Assembly (NCBI RefSeq): GCF_035958815.1
Contig: NZ_CP108383.1
Span: 1,240,001-1,304,000, forward strand
Direction: 5' to 3'
DNA length: 64,000 bases
DNA from: Nocardia sp. NBC_01327
Lineage (GTDB): Bacteria > Actinomycetota > Actinomycetes > Mycobacteriales > Mycobacteriaceae
A program made the position numbers and the translations under genes. Within the stretch, counting starts at the first letter, position 1. The number at the start of each line of letters is the position of its first letter. The notes under the pieces were generated by a model. The model was given only the letters and a program-made list of their open reading frames with translations, had not been told where the DNA came from and searched no databases. Below, one piece after another: positions 55,799-64,000 of this stretch.

Positions 55799-56173
55799 AT
55801 GGACATAGACAACGAACGCGTCGGTAGCGCCGAGCCGAGCCTCGTCCGCCCGTATTCCCTGACCGCCGGCCGTACGCGGCCGAAGGTGGAATTGGCGTTG
55901 GAGGCGCTCGTCGCATCGCATCCGGTCGCCCTCGAGCGGCAGTTCGAACTCACCAACATCGAGACGTCAATCGTGGAGTTGTGTAGAGAATCGCCGTCTG
56001 TCGCCGAGGTCGCCGCGCGCCTGGGTATCCCGATAGGGGTGGCCCGGGTGCTGGTCGCCGACCTCATCGATGCCGGCCATGTGCGGGTTTCGGCGACATT
56101 GAAAGACGATTCCAGCGACGATGAACGTCGCGAGCTGATCGAAAGGGTTCTCAGTGGACTCCGGCGTATTTGA
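55799..56173 (+). CDS. DUF742 protein (CvnC-like)
   Basis: 124 residues with N-terminal SLVRPYSLTAGRTRPK, then a winged-helix-like domain (FELTNIETSIVELCRESPSVAEVAARLGIPIGVARVLVADLI). DUF742 proteins are the third member of conservon operons; DNA binding is suggested by the fold but unproven. The ATG at 55799 is 7 bp after the roadblock stop. Its 3' end overlaps the GTPase start by 20 bp. Confidence 0.9.
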   Translation: MDIDNERVGSAEPSLVRPYSLTAGRTRPKVELALEALVASHPVALERQFELTNIETSIVELCRESPSVAEVAARLGIPIGVARVLVADLIDAGHVRVSATLKDDSSDDERRELIERVLSGLRRI

Positions 56174-56756
56174 TTCGACGACACAGGTCGATACGCGCAC
56201 AAGCAAGCCCACGTCGGCCAAGATCGTGGTCGCCGGTGGTTTCGGTGTGGGTAAGACGACCCTGGTAGGTGCCGTCTCGGAGATTGTTCCGCTGCGCACC
56301 GAGGCTTTGGTGACCAATGCCAGTGTCGGCGTGGACAGCCTCACGGGTGTCCCGTCGAAGGCCACCACCACGGTGGCCATGGACTTCGGCAGGATCAGTC
56401 TTGCCGACGATCTGGTGCTGTATCTGTTCGGCACGCCCGGCCAGTACCGCTTCTGGTTCATGTGGGACGACCTGATCCGCGGCGCCATCGGCGCGGTGGT
56501 GCTGGTCGATACTCGCCGCCTGGAAGACAGTTTCGCCGCCGTCGATTATTTCGAGGCGCGGAACCTACCCTTCCTGGTGGCGATCAATGAATTCGATGAT
56601 GCGCCAAGGTATCCGGTGGAGGACATCCGTCAGGCACTCGCCGTGCCCGCGGATGTGCCGATCCTGTCGATGGATGCCCGTCGACGGGAACCGGTGAAGC
56701 AGGCGCTCGTCGCTGTCACCGAGTACGCATTGCGCAAGGTTGTGCAGGGCTACTAG
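56154..56756 (+). CDS. Conservon ATP/GTP-binding protein (CvnD-like)
   Basis: 200-residue small GTPase-like protein. Walker A GGFGVGKTT (28-36), DFGRISL in place of switch II DxxG, LFGTPGQYRFWFMWDD, and an INEFD segment where NKxD usually stands. It completes the conservon, where it is thought to relay the kinase or redox state. The GTG at 56154 overlaps the DUF742 gene by 20 bp. The terminator hairpin starts at the third base of the stop codon. Confidence 0.9.
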   Translation: MDSGVFDSTTQVDTRTSKPTSAKIVVAGGFGVGKTTLVGAVSEIVPLRTEALVTNASVGVDSLTGVPSKATTTVAMDFGRISLADDLVLYLFGTPGQYRFWFMWDDLIRGAIGAVVLVDTRRLEDSFAAVDYFEARNLPFLVAINEFDDAPRYPVEDIRQALAVPADVPILSMDARRREPVKQALVAVTEYALRKVVQGY

Positions 56757-56784
56757 TTTGCGGCCCCTTTCCGGGGCCGCAAAC
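56756..56784 (+). terminator. Terminator of the conservon operon
   Basis: A perfect 12-bp stem GTTTGCGGCCCC (56756-56767) with complement at 56773-56784 and a 5-nt loop, starting at the third base of the GTPase stop codon. Confidence 0.85.
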
Positions 56785-56863
56785 TGTCGCGCCGTCTGCG
56801 GCGCGGCAGACACGGTCTCGACGTTGACCGCAGCGACGTCGGGGTCCGGATAGGCTCGCGCCC

Positions 56864-58411
56864 GTGAAGATTTCGGCGCGCGAATTGCTCGGCGAATTGC
56901 TCGATCCCGGTTCCTTCGAGAGCTGGGATCGACCGCCGATCGAAGTCCCCGCTTCCCCGGCGTACCGGGCGGAGTTGGAGGCGGCCGCGTTGTCGGCGGG
57001 CACCGACGAGTCGGTGCTCACCGGTGCCGGGTTGCTGCGTGGGCGGCGTATTGCCGTAATCGCCTGTGAATTCAGTTTTCTCGCCGGATCTGTCGGTGTG
57101 GCAGCGGCCGAGCGCATTGTGTCCGCGGTGGAGCGGGCGACGGAGCTCGGCCTGCCGCTGCTGGCGTCGCCGACCTCCGGTGGCACTCGAATGCAAGAGG
57201 GCACAATCGCTTTCGTGCAGATGGTGAAGATCGCCGGCGCCGTCGCGACGCACCGGTCCGCGGGGCATCCGTATCTGGTGTATCTGCGGAATCCGACCAT
57301 GGGTGGCGTATTCGCCTCGTGGGGATCGTTGGGGCACATGACTTTTGCCGAACCCGGGGCATTGATCGGCTTCCTGGGTCCACGCGTGTACAAGGCACTG
57401 TACGGCCGCAACTTCCCTGAGGGTGTGCAGACCGCGGAAAATCTCTACCACAGCGGCGTCATCGACGGCGTGGTGCCGGTCTCGGTGTTTCGCCGCATCG
57501 CGCACCGCACCCTGAATGTGCTCTGCGACGGACCGCAGCCGCTCACCGAAATGGAAAGCAACACTCGCGAATTCGACAATGGCGTGGGGATCCTGCAGGC
57601 CGGGCACGAACTGCGCGGTCCGGCGCTGCAGGTCGGTGACAATGTGCCGGCCTGGCAGTCGGTGCTCATCTCCCGCCGCGGCGATCGCCCGGGTATTCGG
57701 GACCTGCTCCGCCACGCGACCGATCGAGTTCCCCTGTCCGGCACTGGCCAAGGCGAATCCGACCGCACGGTGGTGCACGCCCTCGCCCGGCTGCGCGGCC
57801 AGCCGTGTGTACTCTTCGGCCACGATCGCGCCGGTCAGTCGCCCGAGCAGACGATGGGCCCGGCGGCGTTGCGGGAGGCCCGCCGCGCCATGCATCTGGC
57901 CGCCGAACTGCGGGTACCGCTGGTACTGGTCATCGACACCATCGGCGCCTCACTCTCCCGTGAGGCGGAGGAGCGCGGACTGGCTCCCGAAATCGCCCGC
58001 TGCATAGCCGATCTGGTGACCCTCGATACCCCGACGGTCTCGGTCCTGCTCGGTCAGGGCAGCGGCGGCGGCGCGCTCGCCCTGCTTCCCGCCGACCGAG
58101 TCTTGGCCGCCGCCAATGGCTGGCTCGCCCCCCTCCCGCCCGAGGGCGCCAGCGCCATCGTCTACCGCGATACCCTGCACGCCCCGATAATGGCTGCGAC
58201 GCAGGGCATTCGCGCTACCGAGCTGCGTGCGGACGGCATAGTCGACACCATCGTCCCCGAATATCCCGATGCCGCCGACGAACCCGTGGATTTCGCCCTG
58301 CGCATGGTCTCGGCGATCGCCGTCGAACTCGCCGAACTGACCTCGAAGCCGATGGACGAGCTCCGTTCCGTCCGCCACAATCGCTATCGCCGTCTGGGGC
58401 TTCCCGGCTGA
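56864..58411 (+). CDS. accD3: Acetyl-/acyl-CoA carboxylase carboxyltransferase AccD3-like, fused alpha and beta
   Basis: 515 residues holding both carboxyltransferase halves: the beta part (about 1-240, PTSGGTRMQEGTIAFVQM, RNPTMGGVFASWGSLGHMTFAEPGALIGF) and the alpha part (about 260-515, GPAALREARRAMHLA, LLGQGSGGGALALLPADRVLAA). It moves CO2 from biotin to an acyl-CoA. Orthologous in position to Rv0904c (accD3), which follows prrA in M. tuberculosis. The GTG at 56864 is used. No biotin carboxylase or carrier gene is nearby, so it must share one encoded elsewhere. Confidence 0.9.
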   Translation: MKISARELLGELLDPGSFESWDRPPIEVPASPAYRAELEAAALSAGTDESVLTGAGLLRGRRIAVIACEFSFLAGSVGVAAAERIVSAVERATELGLPLLASPTSGGTRMQEGTIAFVQMVKIAGAVATHRSAGHPYLVYLRNPTMGGVFASWGSLGHMTFAEPGALIGFLGPRVYKALYGRNFPEGVQTAENLYHSGVIDGVVPVSVFRRIAHRTLNVLCDGPQPLTEMESNTREFDNGVGILQAGHELRGPALQVGDNVPAWQSVLISRRGDRPGIRDLLRHATDRVPLSGTGQGESDRTVVHALARLRGQPCVLFGHDRAGQSPEQTMGPAALREARRAMHLAAELRVPLVLVIDTIGASLSREAEERGLAPEIARCIADLVTLDTPTVSVLLGQGSGGGALALLPADRVLAAANGWLAPLPPEGASAIVYRDTLHAPIMAATQGIRATELRADGIVDTIVPEYPDAADEPVDFALRMVSAIAVELAELTSKPMDELRSVRHNRYRRLGLPG

Positions 58412-58552
58412 TCGCTGCGGCCGATCTTGGTGGCACCGTTTTTGGGGGCTCACCGAAGTGCATGCATTTCACTAACGTGACGAAGCGACATAGATGGAAA
58501 TGCTTGCGGCGTAAGGCAACTGCTTCGCGAGTACTGATCGCGGAGGCTTCTC

Positions 58553-58828
58553 ATGTACAGAACCGTTCGTCTCATAGTGACCGGTGCGGTTGCGGCCGCG
58601 GCTCTGACCGCCGGTGCGGCCACCGCTTCCGCGGATACGGGTTCTGCCGGCTCGGGTTCGGCTTCCGGCTCGTCGAGCATGGTTGTCTCGATCGTGCGGG
58701 CGCTGGAGTACAGCCTGGGCGCGACGACCGGCAGTTCGGCAGCACTTCAGACCCTGATGATCGGTTCCGGATCGTTCTCGCATTGCGACTTCAGCGTCGG
58801 CGACAACCCGTCGTGCTATCCCTTCTAA
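58553..58828 (+). CDS. Small secreted Gly-Ser-rich protein
   Basis: 91 residues. A clear signal peptide (about 1-27, TASADTG) is followed by a short Gly-Ser stretch (GSAGSGSASGSSS), a hydrophobic helix (MVVSIVRALEYSLG) and a C-terminal part with two cysteines (FSHCDFSVGD, PSCYPF) that could form a disulfide. The ATG at 58553 is preceded by GGAGG. It is similar in plan to the small proteins of unknown function common in Nocardia. Function unknown. Confidence 0.7.
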   Translation: MYRTVRLIVTGAVAAAALTAGAATASADTGSAGSGSASGSSSMVVSIVRALEYSLGATTGSSAALQTLMIGSGSFSHCDFSVGDNPSCYPF

Positions 58829-58931
58829 CCGATGCGGAATGCTGATAGTTAGCTCGTTCACATCTGGATATCCGGGGCTGACACGCGCGGGCGCGTGGTT
58901 GACGCCCCGGTAAACCGCTTCTACGGTCGGA

Positions 58932-59792
58932 ATGGTGACTTACCGGAGCGAGACCAGCGCAGTTCCTTCCATCGTCCTGAACGACGGGCAGGTCATGCCG
59001 AAGCTCGGCTACGGCGTGTTCAAGGTCGCCGCCGAGGAGGCCGTCGATGCGGTGGCGGCCGCACTGCAGGTCGGCTATCGGAGTATCGATACCGCGGCCA
59101 TCTACGGCAATGAGTCCGAAGTGGGCAGCGCACTGCGGGAATCGGGCCTGCCGCGTGACGAACTGTTCGTCACCACCAAGCTGTGGAACAGCAATCAGGG
59201 CTATGACTCCACGTTGCGCGCGTTCGACGAGAGCATGAAGCGTCTCGAGCTGGACCGTTTGGACCTCTACCTGATTCACTGGCCGATTGCTGAGGCCGGG
59301 CTGTACGTGGATTCGTTCCGCGCGCTGCAGGCTCTCAAGGCGCAGGGCCGGGTCACCTCCATCGGCGTCTCCAACTTCACCCGCGCGAATCTGGAGCGGG
59401 TGATCGCCGAGACGGGTGAGGCCCCGACGGTGAATCAGATCGAGCTGCACCCCTACCTGCCCCAGACCGAACTGCGCGCCTTCCACTCCGAGCACGGCAT
59501 CATCACCGAGGCCTGGAGCCCCCTGGGCCGCGGCGCCGAGCTGGAGGATCCGGTCATCGCCGCCATCGCGGGCGAGACCGGCCGCACCGCCGCCCAGGTG
59601 ATCCTGCGCTGGCATATGCAACTCGGCAATGTGGCCATCCCCAAGTCGGTCACCCCATCCCGTATCGCCGAGAACTTCGAGGTCTTCGACTTCGAACTGA
59701 CCGATGAGCAACTGTCGCGAATCAACAGCCTGGACAACGGCACTCGCATCGGCCCCGACCCGGACGCCTTCCAAATCGACGCCCCCGCCTGA
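58932..59792 (+). CDS. Aldo/keto reductase
   Basis: 286-residue NADPH-dependent reductase of the AKR5 type (2,5-diketogluconate reductase-like). The catalytic tetrad Asp53, Tyr58, Lys83 and His116 is intact (SIDTAAIYGNE, TTKLW, LIHWP). The GVSNFTRANLE and IPKSVTPSRIAEN segments bind NADPH. Cytoplasmic; substrate unknown, probably small aldehydes or ketones. It runs alone on the plus strand, followed by a convergent TetR gene 22 bp away. Confidence 0.93.
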   Translation: MVTYRSETSAVPSIVLNDGQVMPKLGYGVFKVAAEEAVDAVAAALQVGYRSIDTAAIYGNESEVGSALRESGLPRDELFVTTKLWNSNQGYDSTLRAFDESMKRLELDRLDLYLIHWPIAEAGLYVDSFRALQALKAQGRVTSIGVSNFTRANLERVIAETGEAPTVNQIELHPYLPQTELRAFHSEHGIITEAWSPLGRGAELEDPVIAAIAGETGRTAAQVILRWHMQLGNVAIPKSVTPSRIAENFEVFDFELTDEQLSRINSLDNGTRIGPDPDAFQIDAPA

Positions 59793-59814
59793 TCCCTCGC
59801 GGCCCGCGCCCGCC

Positions 59815-60444
59815 TCACCGCTGTGGCCACCTGCTGTCGATGAGGTCGGCGAACATCCGGGTGACGCGGTCGGCGAGCGCGGCCGCGGTGGTGCCCATAT
59901 GCGCGGACCGCGCCTCGAGTTTGCCGTCGAGGGTGAGCGAGGCCAGTCCGTGCGCGAGACTCCACCAGGCCAGGGCCAGGGTTTCCGCGTCCTCGGCCGG
60001 TAGCTCGCCCGCCCGGGTGGCGTCGGCGAGCGTGTCCTCGAGGATCGCGAAGGCGGCGTCGCCCGCATCCTCGGTATCCGGATGGTTGTGCGGCTGGGAG
60101 AGTTCCGGGCGGAACATCAGCCGGAAGTAGGTGGGGTGTTCGCGCGCGAATCCGACGTATCCCTCGGCCATCTCGATGAGCGCCTCGCGTGCCGAGGTGG
60201 TGGTGTCACGGATGGAAACCAGTGCCGCGCCGAGCAATTCGAAGCCGCGGGTGGAGAGCGCGGCCAGCAGCGCCGCCCGATCGGTGAAGTGGTGGTAGGG
60301 CGCGCCCGGACTCACCCCGGCCTCGCGGGCGACCCGCCGCAGGCTCACCGCAGCCAGTCCCTCGGTGTCGATCAGCCGCAGCGAGGCGCGCAGGAGTTCT
60401 TCGCGGAGGTCTCCGTGGTGATAGCGGTCCTTGGTCGGCGACAT
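59815..60444 (-). CDS. TetR-family regulator, probable repressor of the adjacent reductase
   Basis: 209 residues. The helix-turn-helix is at about 34-55 (VSLRRVAREAGVSPGAPYHHF), and the C-terminal domain resembles the WHG group (YVGFAREHPTYFRLMFRPEL). The gene is divergent from the NAD(P)-dependent reductase (60532); the 87-bp gap contains a -35/-10 promoter overlapped by an inverted repeat. Repression of both genes with release by an aldehyde-like ligand is the natural inference. ATG 60442-60444. Confidence 0.9.
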   Translation of the reverse strand: MSPTKDRYHHGDLREELLRASLRLIDTEGLAAVSLRRVAREAGVSPGAPYHHFTDRAALLAALSTRGFELLGAALVSIRDTTTSAREALIEMAEGYVGFAREHPTYFRLMFRPELSQPHNHPDTEDAGDAAFAILEDTLADATRAGELPAEDAETLALAWWSLAHGLASLTLDGKLEARSAHMGTTAAALADRVTRMFADLIDSRWPQR

Positions 60445-60461
60445 GGAATGAGCGTAAGGGG

Positions 60462-60520
60462 TTGACTTCCCCGCGCCCCGGCATCTATACAGTGTTTAGA
60501 TTCTGAACACTGCTTAGATT
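60462..60520 (+). promoter_or_regulatory. Promoter with overlapping TetR-type operator
   Basis: -35 TTGACT (60462-60467), an 18-bp spacer, -10 TATACA (60486-60491). The arms CAGTGTT (60490-60496) and AACACTG (60506-60512) flank a 9-bp centre at the transcription start. A second TTAGATT copy follows (60514-60520). A bound repressor would block RNA polymerase. Confidence 0.65.
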
Positions 60521-60531
60521 GGAACCCGCTC

Positions 60532-61554
60532 ATGTCCGATCTCGTTCTTGTCACCGGCGCCTCCGGCTATGTCGCCGGGCATGTCATCAGTGAACTGCTC
60601 AGCAATGGCTACCGGGTGCGGGGAACCGTCCGCTCGCCGGGCCGCGCGAACCTGTCCCATCTCGACGGCGTGGAGCTCGTCGCGGCCGACCTCGGCTCGG
60701 ATGCCGGCTGGGCCGATGCGGTCGAGGGCTGCCGCTACGTCGTGCACACCGCCTCACCCTTCCCGTCCGCCGAGCCGGAACACGAAGACGACCTGATCCG
60801 CCCCGCGGTGGACGGCACCCTCCGCGTGCTGCGCGCCGCCGCCGCGGGCGGTGTCGAGCGCGTGGTGCTCACCTCCTCGGTGGCCGCCGTCCGCTGCGGC
60901 AACCCCGGCCGCGACCTCACCGAAGCCGATTGGTCGGATCCCGCCGCCTGCAACGCGTATGAGAAGAGCAAAACCCTCGCCGAGCGCGCCGCCTGGGATT
61001 TCGTTGCCGAAAACCCGAAACTTGAACTGTCCGTGATCAATCCGGGCATGATTCTCGGCCCGGTGCAGCGCGCAGTAGCCGGCACCTCCGTCGACGCGGT
61101 CCGCCTGCTGCTGTCCCGCGAAATGCCCGGCGTCCCGAATTTCGGTTTCGCCACCGTGGACGTCCGTGATCTGGCCATCGCACACCGCCTCGCCATGACC
61201 GCACCCCAGGCGGCAGGCAGCCGCTACATCTGTGCGGGAGAACAGGTTTCACTCCCCACCATGGCCCGCGCCCTGGCCACCACCTACCGCGTTCCCACCC
61301 GAGTCCTCCCCGACTGGCTGATCCGCCTCACCGCCCGCTTCAACCCGGCAGCCCGCACCGCAGCCCGCTACCTCGGCCAGCAGGAGCGAGTCAGCGCGGC
61401 CAAGGCCCGCACCGAACTCGCCTGGACCATGCGCCCCATCGAACAAACCCTCCTCGACACCGCCGCCAGCCTCATCCGGTTCGGCCTGGTCACCGATCCG
61501 GGCGCACCCCGCGGCAAGAGTGCGCCCGCTGCCTCTCGGCCTGCCGTGGTGTAG
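60532..61554 (+). CDS. NAD(P)-dependent aldehyde reductase / epimerase-family SDR
   Basis: 340 residues of the extended short-chain dehydrogenase family. The Rossmann motif GASGYVAGHV (about 9-18) and YEKSK (Tyr-Lys catalytic pair near 144-148) are present, and VINPGMILGP is typical of dihydroflavonol-4-reductase/cinnamoyl-CoA-reductase-like aldehyde reductases. The substrate is unknown. It is controlled by the divergent TetR gene. Convergent with the YcnI gene, 7 bp between stops. Confidence 0.88.
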   Translation: MSDLVLVTGASGYVAGHVISELLSNGYRVRGTVRSPGRANLSHLDGVELVAADLGSDAGWADAVEGCRYVVHTASPFPSAEPEHEDDLIRPAVDGTLRVLRAAAAGGVERVVLTSSVAAVRCGNPGRDLTEADWSDPAACNAYEKSKTLAERAAWDFVAENPKLELSVINPGMILGPVQRAVAGTSVDAVRLLLSREMPGVPNFGFATVDVRDLAIAHRLAMTAPQAAGSRYICAGEQVSLPTMARALATTYRVPTRVLPDWLIRLTARFNPAARTAARYLGQQERVSAAKARTELAWTMRPIEQTLLDTAASLIRFGLVTDPGAPRGKSAPAASRPAVV

Positions 61555-61561
61555 TCCCTGG

Positions 61562-62182
61562 TCAGGGGCGGCGGCGAACCGCTACGCCGGCTGCGCCGAG
61601 GGCGAGGACGGCGAGGGTGAGGCCGATGCCGCCGAGCCAGCGTGCGGTGTTGTCGGAGGCTGCCGGGGTGTCGTGGCCGCTCGTTTTGGGGGCGAGGTCG
61701 AGGGTGGGGATGGGGCGTTCGGGTTCGGAGCCGTCGGGGTTGTCGGACTGGTCCCAGGTGACGACTTCGCCGTCGGAGTAGGTCTGGACCGCCGGGAAGG
61801 TGATGCGGTCCTGGTCCGGCAGGTCGTCGGCGAGGACCTGGAATTGATCGAATTGTCCTGGGCCGATGCCGTTTCCGGCATCGGCGGTCCAGGTGATCGC
61901 GGTGACGTGCCCGTCGCCGTCCTTGGTGACGGCCGATTTCCAGCCGGGCTTGGGCTGGGTATCGGCGGCGAGTAGCGCTGGGAATCGGACGGTCAGCGCG
62001 ACGGTCGCGCTGTTGGTGGAGGATTCGTTCGGGACGCGGAAGGTCAGTACGGCGTCGCCGGAGCGGGTGGCGCCGGGCGCGGATACGGCGACGTGTGCGG
62101 AGGCGACACCGGTGGCGGCGAATAGCGGCACGGTGGTCAGCGCGGTGATCAGCACCGTCCGCGAGATGGGTGACAAGGACAT
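61562..62182 (-). CDS. ycnI: YcnI-family (DUF1775) copper-binding membrane protein
   Basis: 206 residues. The signal peptide ends ASA, so mature His30 (AHVAVSAPGA) becomes the N-terminal residue, the copper ligand of YcnI. The DUF1775 domain (about 30-165) contains the conserved Trp in VTAITWTAD, and a C-terminal membrane anchor (LGGIGLTLAVLALGAAGVAV) is followed by RRRP. It probably binds copper outside the membrane. It heads a copper cluster with CopC and a membrane protein, separated by an unrelated-looking DUF8020-like gene. Confidence 0.9.
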   Translation of the reverse strand: MSLSPISRTVLITALTTVPLFAATGVASAHVAVSAPGATRSGDAVLTFRVPNESSTNSATVALTVRFPALLAADTQPKPGWKSAVTKDGDGHVTAITWTADAGNGIGPGQFDQFQVLADDLPDQDRITFPAVQTYSDGEVVTWDQSDNPDGSEPERPIPTLDLAPKTSGHDTPAASDNTARWLGGIGLTLAVLALGAAGVAVRRRP

Positions 62183-62302
62183 GGCAGGCCCTCCGAGCGG
62201 CGGCCGGAGCCGCCGATTGCTGGATTCAACAGTGCGGGTGCATATTTCGGGCAGACGATTCGCCTCACGAGCATGCGCGAGGCGGACATCGCCGGCGCCG
62301 GT

Positions 62303-62340
62303 TCGGGGGTATCCCGCCGACCGTGGCGAGATACCCCCGA
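62303..62340 (-). terminator. Terminator after the DUF8020-like gene
   Basis: A perfect 11-bp stem TCGGGGGTATC (62303-62313) with complement at 62330-62340, extended by an inner 4-bp stem, 17 bp past the stop. Confidence 0.75.
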
Positions 62341-62356
62341 CTCCTCGGGCGGGTGC

Positions 62357-63055
62357 TCAGCCCTGGGCGGCGTTGAGGGTGTTGATCACCTGGATCACGC
62401 TCACCACCGTGACCGGAATGCCCACCGCGAGGGTGCCGATCGCGGTGCCGAGACCGGCGCCCACGCCCGCACCGGCAATGCAGCCGCCGGGCGCGCCGAC
62501 CAGGAACGCCGGCGGCATCAGCGTGGTGCCGACCACCGCTCCGGCGACGCAACCGCCGGCCAATCCGATTGCGGCGCCGACCATTCCGCCGATCGCGGTG
62601 GCCAGTCCGATCTGCGTGCCGGCCACGCTGAGCGCGTCATTGAAGTCGTCCTGCGAGAAGATCGGCTTCGCTTCGGTCACCGCGGCGGCAGCGGCGGGAT
62701 CGGTGCTGGGAGTGAGCGTCACGGTCCGGCCGTCGGCGTCGATCTGCGCCGCGATCGGCCAGTCCTTCTGGTCCAGCCGGTACGTCAGCGGCATACCCAG
62801 GGCGAGATTGCCCTGGGCGTCCAGCACCTCGAGCTGGGCGCCGCGCACAGTCAGCCGTCCGGCATCGGTGCGCAGCACGACCGAGTGGTCGACAACATTG
62901 GCGGTGTAGTGGATCCCGGGCAGCACATCGGTGCTGACGGTGGCGCCCGGCCGATCCGCCGCGACGGAGACGTCGGCGGCCGCGGTGCCGCTGGCGACGG
63001 CCACGGCGGCAATGGTGAGGGCGGCGGTCGCGGCGAACTTCTTCATGCTCTTCAT
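62357..63055 (-). CDS. DUF8020-like secreted/glycine-zipper protein
   Basis: 232 residues. The signal peptide (about 1-27, TAAAD) is followed by a beta domain (about 30-110, DVLPGIHYTANVVDHSVVLR) and a C-terminal glycine-zipper membrane-like region (GMVGAAIGLAGGCVAGAV, GAPGGCIAGAGVGAGLGTAIG), with two GGC motifs. This plan fits Nocardia-specific proteins I know as DUF8020 and recalls membrane-active or pore-like proteins. The ATG at 63053-63055 follows AAGGA. It is inserted between ycnI and copC in the copper cluster. Function unknown. Confidence 0.7.
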   Translation of the reverse strand: MKSMKKFAATAALTIAAVAVASGTAAADVSVAADRPGATVSTDVLPGIHYTANVVDHSVVLRTDAGRLTVRGAQLEVLDAQGNLALGMPLTYRLDQKDWPIAAQIDADGRTVTLTPSTDPAAAAAVTEAKPIFSQDDFNDALSVAGTQIGLATAIGGMVGAAIGLAGGCVAGAVVGTTLMPPAFLVGAPGGCIAGAGVGAGLGTAIGTLAVGIPVTVVSVIQVINTLNAAQG

Positions 63056-63116
63056 CAGGTGTCCTTCGGTACGAACCGGGGTTCGCGAGTTGCCAAGTGT
63101 GAGTGGGGGAGCCGGC

Positions 63117-63527
63117 CTACTGCGCGGGAGTGCCGCTACCGGCGGTGGTGAGGGTGAAGGCGCGCTGCCCCTCGATGTGATGGCCGTCCTTGGAGGTGAC
63201 GGCGAAATGCGTGGTGTAGACACCGGCCGGGCCCAGCGGAACCAGATCGATGCTGAGGCTGCGCCCGTCGATGTGCAGGTCCCCGTGTGACCAGGTATTG
63301 CCGTCCGGTCCGGTCACGGTCAGTGCCGGATCGTCGACCTTCTCGTTGAAGGTGACGCTCACCTGCGGCGGCCCCGCATCCAGTACCGCGCCGTCGGCGG
63401 GTTCGCTGTGGGTGACTCGCGAATGCGCGCTCGCCACACCGGTATCCAGTGCGGTGGTCACCAGCACGGAGGCGGACAGCACGGTCAATGCGGCCAGTAT
63501 CGGGCGCAGCATTTTATTGCTCGGCAC
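63117..63527 (-). CDS. copC: Copper resistance protein CopC
   Basis: 136 residues. The signal peptide ends ASA, giving mature N-terminal His35 (AHSRVTHSEPADGA), the Cu(II) ligand of CopC. The second ligand region is KDGHHIEG near the end. It has the Ig-like fold of periplasmic copper carriers and probably binds copper outside the membrane, working with YcnI and the membrane protein next door. The GTG at 63525-63527 follows AAAGGAATC; an ATG five codons in is possible. Confidence 0.9.
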   Translation of the reverse strand: MPSNKMLRPILAALTVLSASVLVTTALDTGVASAHSRVTHSEPADGAVLDAGPPQVSVTFNEKVDDPALTVTGPDGNTWSHGDLHIDGRSLSIDLVPLGPAGVYTTHFAVTSKDGHHIEGQRAFTLTTAGSGTPAQ

Positions 63528-63746
63528 AACAGATTCCTTTTCCGCCCATGAATGTGTTCAGGGCAGTGAAATTCGGCAATTGGGCATGACAAAGCCCCGA
63601 ATGGTCGAATGGTGATTCGTCATCGCATTTCCGGGTCGATACGGCGCACAGATCTACCGCATCGAATCTCGGCGATTCCCGCAGCGGTCACAGAGCCGGT
63701 GCGGGCGAAGGGAAGTCACGTCGAAGGCGCGTGCCGACCGATGCGG

Positions 63747-64000
63747 TCAGAACGCCGTGGTGACAGCTCTCGGCAGTGGTGGCCCGCGCCTGGATATGGC
63801 GTCACGCAGCAGCCCGGCGCCCTGCGGATGTCCGGCATGCGGTGCGCGCAGCACCGGTTCATCGATCGGCGGATAGGGATCGAACCTGGTCAGCAGGGTC
63901 CGAACCACCTGGGACACAGTCCCGTACAGCCGTTCGGCCGCGGTGATGAGCAGGGCGCAGAGCAGTGTCGCAATGGCGTGCCCGGCCAGCATTTCCCAGC
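63747..64000 (-). CDS. Partial small membrane protein of the copper cluster
   Basis: C-terminal 83 residues of a protein whose start lies beyond the window. WEMLAGHAIATLLCALLITAA is the end of a membrane region; a charged stretch (RTLLTRFDPYPP) and an Arg/Pro-rich tail follow. Similar short membrane proteins with MLAGH segments occur beside YcnI and CopC genes in actinobacteria, as I remember. It is predicted to belong to the copper cluster. Confidence 0.55.
   Translation of the reverse strand, partial: WEMLAGHAIATLLCALLITAAERLYGTVSQVVRTLLTRFDPYPPIDEPVLRAPHAGHPQGAGLLRDAISRRGPPLPRAVTTAF

Overview
The window is high-GC DNA from a mycolic-acid actinomycete (Mycobacteriales), most likely Nocardia. 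Many start codons are GTG. The gene content runs parallel to the M. tuberculosis Rv0858c-Rv0904c stretch as I remember it: dapC, an XPB helicase and its companion, rpf, a cspB-like gene, DUF2771/MFS, DUF3027, DUF2530/MarR, two citrate synthases, serC, sepH, DUF2537/SpoU methyltransferase, prrAB and accD3. Small Gly-Ser-rich secreted proteins and a DUF8020-like protein point to Nocardia rather than Mycobacterium. No rRNA, tRNA, CRISPR array, insertion sequence or prophage was seen. 

Layout. 1-8.8 kb: a GNAT fragment, an ECF41-type sigma factor, dapC, a minisatellite, two LysE exporters, a secreted M1 peptidase and the XPB helicase. 9-16 kb: a secreted GH5 glycosidase, a 30-codon ORF, an LppU-type lipoprotein, the helicase-associated 811-aa protein, rpf behind a likely c-di-AMP riboswitch, and a cold-shock protein. 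16-30 kb: DUF2771 with an MFS protein, a glutamine cyclotransferase, DUF3027, a 1005-aa Hsp90/sacsin-type ATPase, TetR and MarR regulators, an acyl-CoA ligase, YccF and Eis. 30-44 kb: a G-run tract and a 32-codon ORF with palindromes upstream, then two citrate synthases, an MFS exporter, pdxH, RDD and DUF1272 proteins, a polysaccharide deacetylase lipoprotein, serC, sepH, an rRNA methyltransferase, an FKBP isomerase and a second minisatellite. 44-58 kb: a YhgE/Pip-like protein lacking its usual membrane half, the PrrAB two-component system, a hemophore-like protein, a propionyl-CoA synthetase, a four-gene conservon (kinase, roadblock, DUF742, GTPase) and accD3. 58-64 kb: a small secreted protein, aldo/keto reductase, TetR with a divergent reductase, and a copper cluster (YcnI, DUF8020-like, CopC, partial membrane protein).

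Shared themes are acyl-CoA/TCA supply (prpE, gltA, citA, accD3), envelope and secreted proteins (rpf, GH5, deacetylase, lipoproteins), DNA repair (XPB plus partner), cell division (SepH) and signalling (PrrAB, conservon).

The least ordinary items are: the conservon kinase, enlarged to about 1480 aa by roughly forty LPQR repeats that are also a DNA minisatellite; two tiny hydrophobic ORFs with the same strong ribosome-binding sequence; a 400-bp G-run tract upstream of eis; short duplications that straddle stop codons at several genes; and two divergent genes whose start codons are 17 bp apart and look leaderless.
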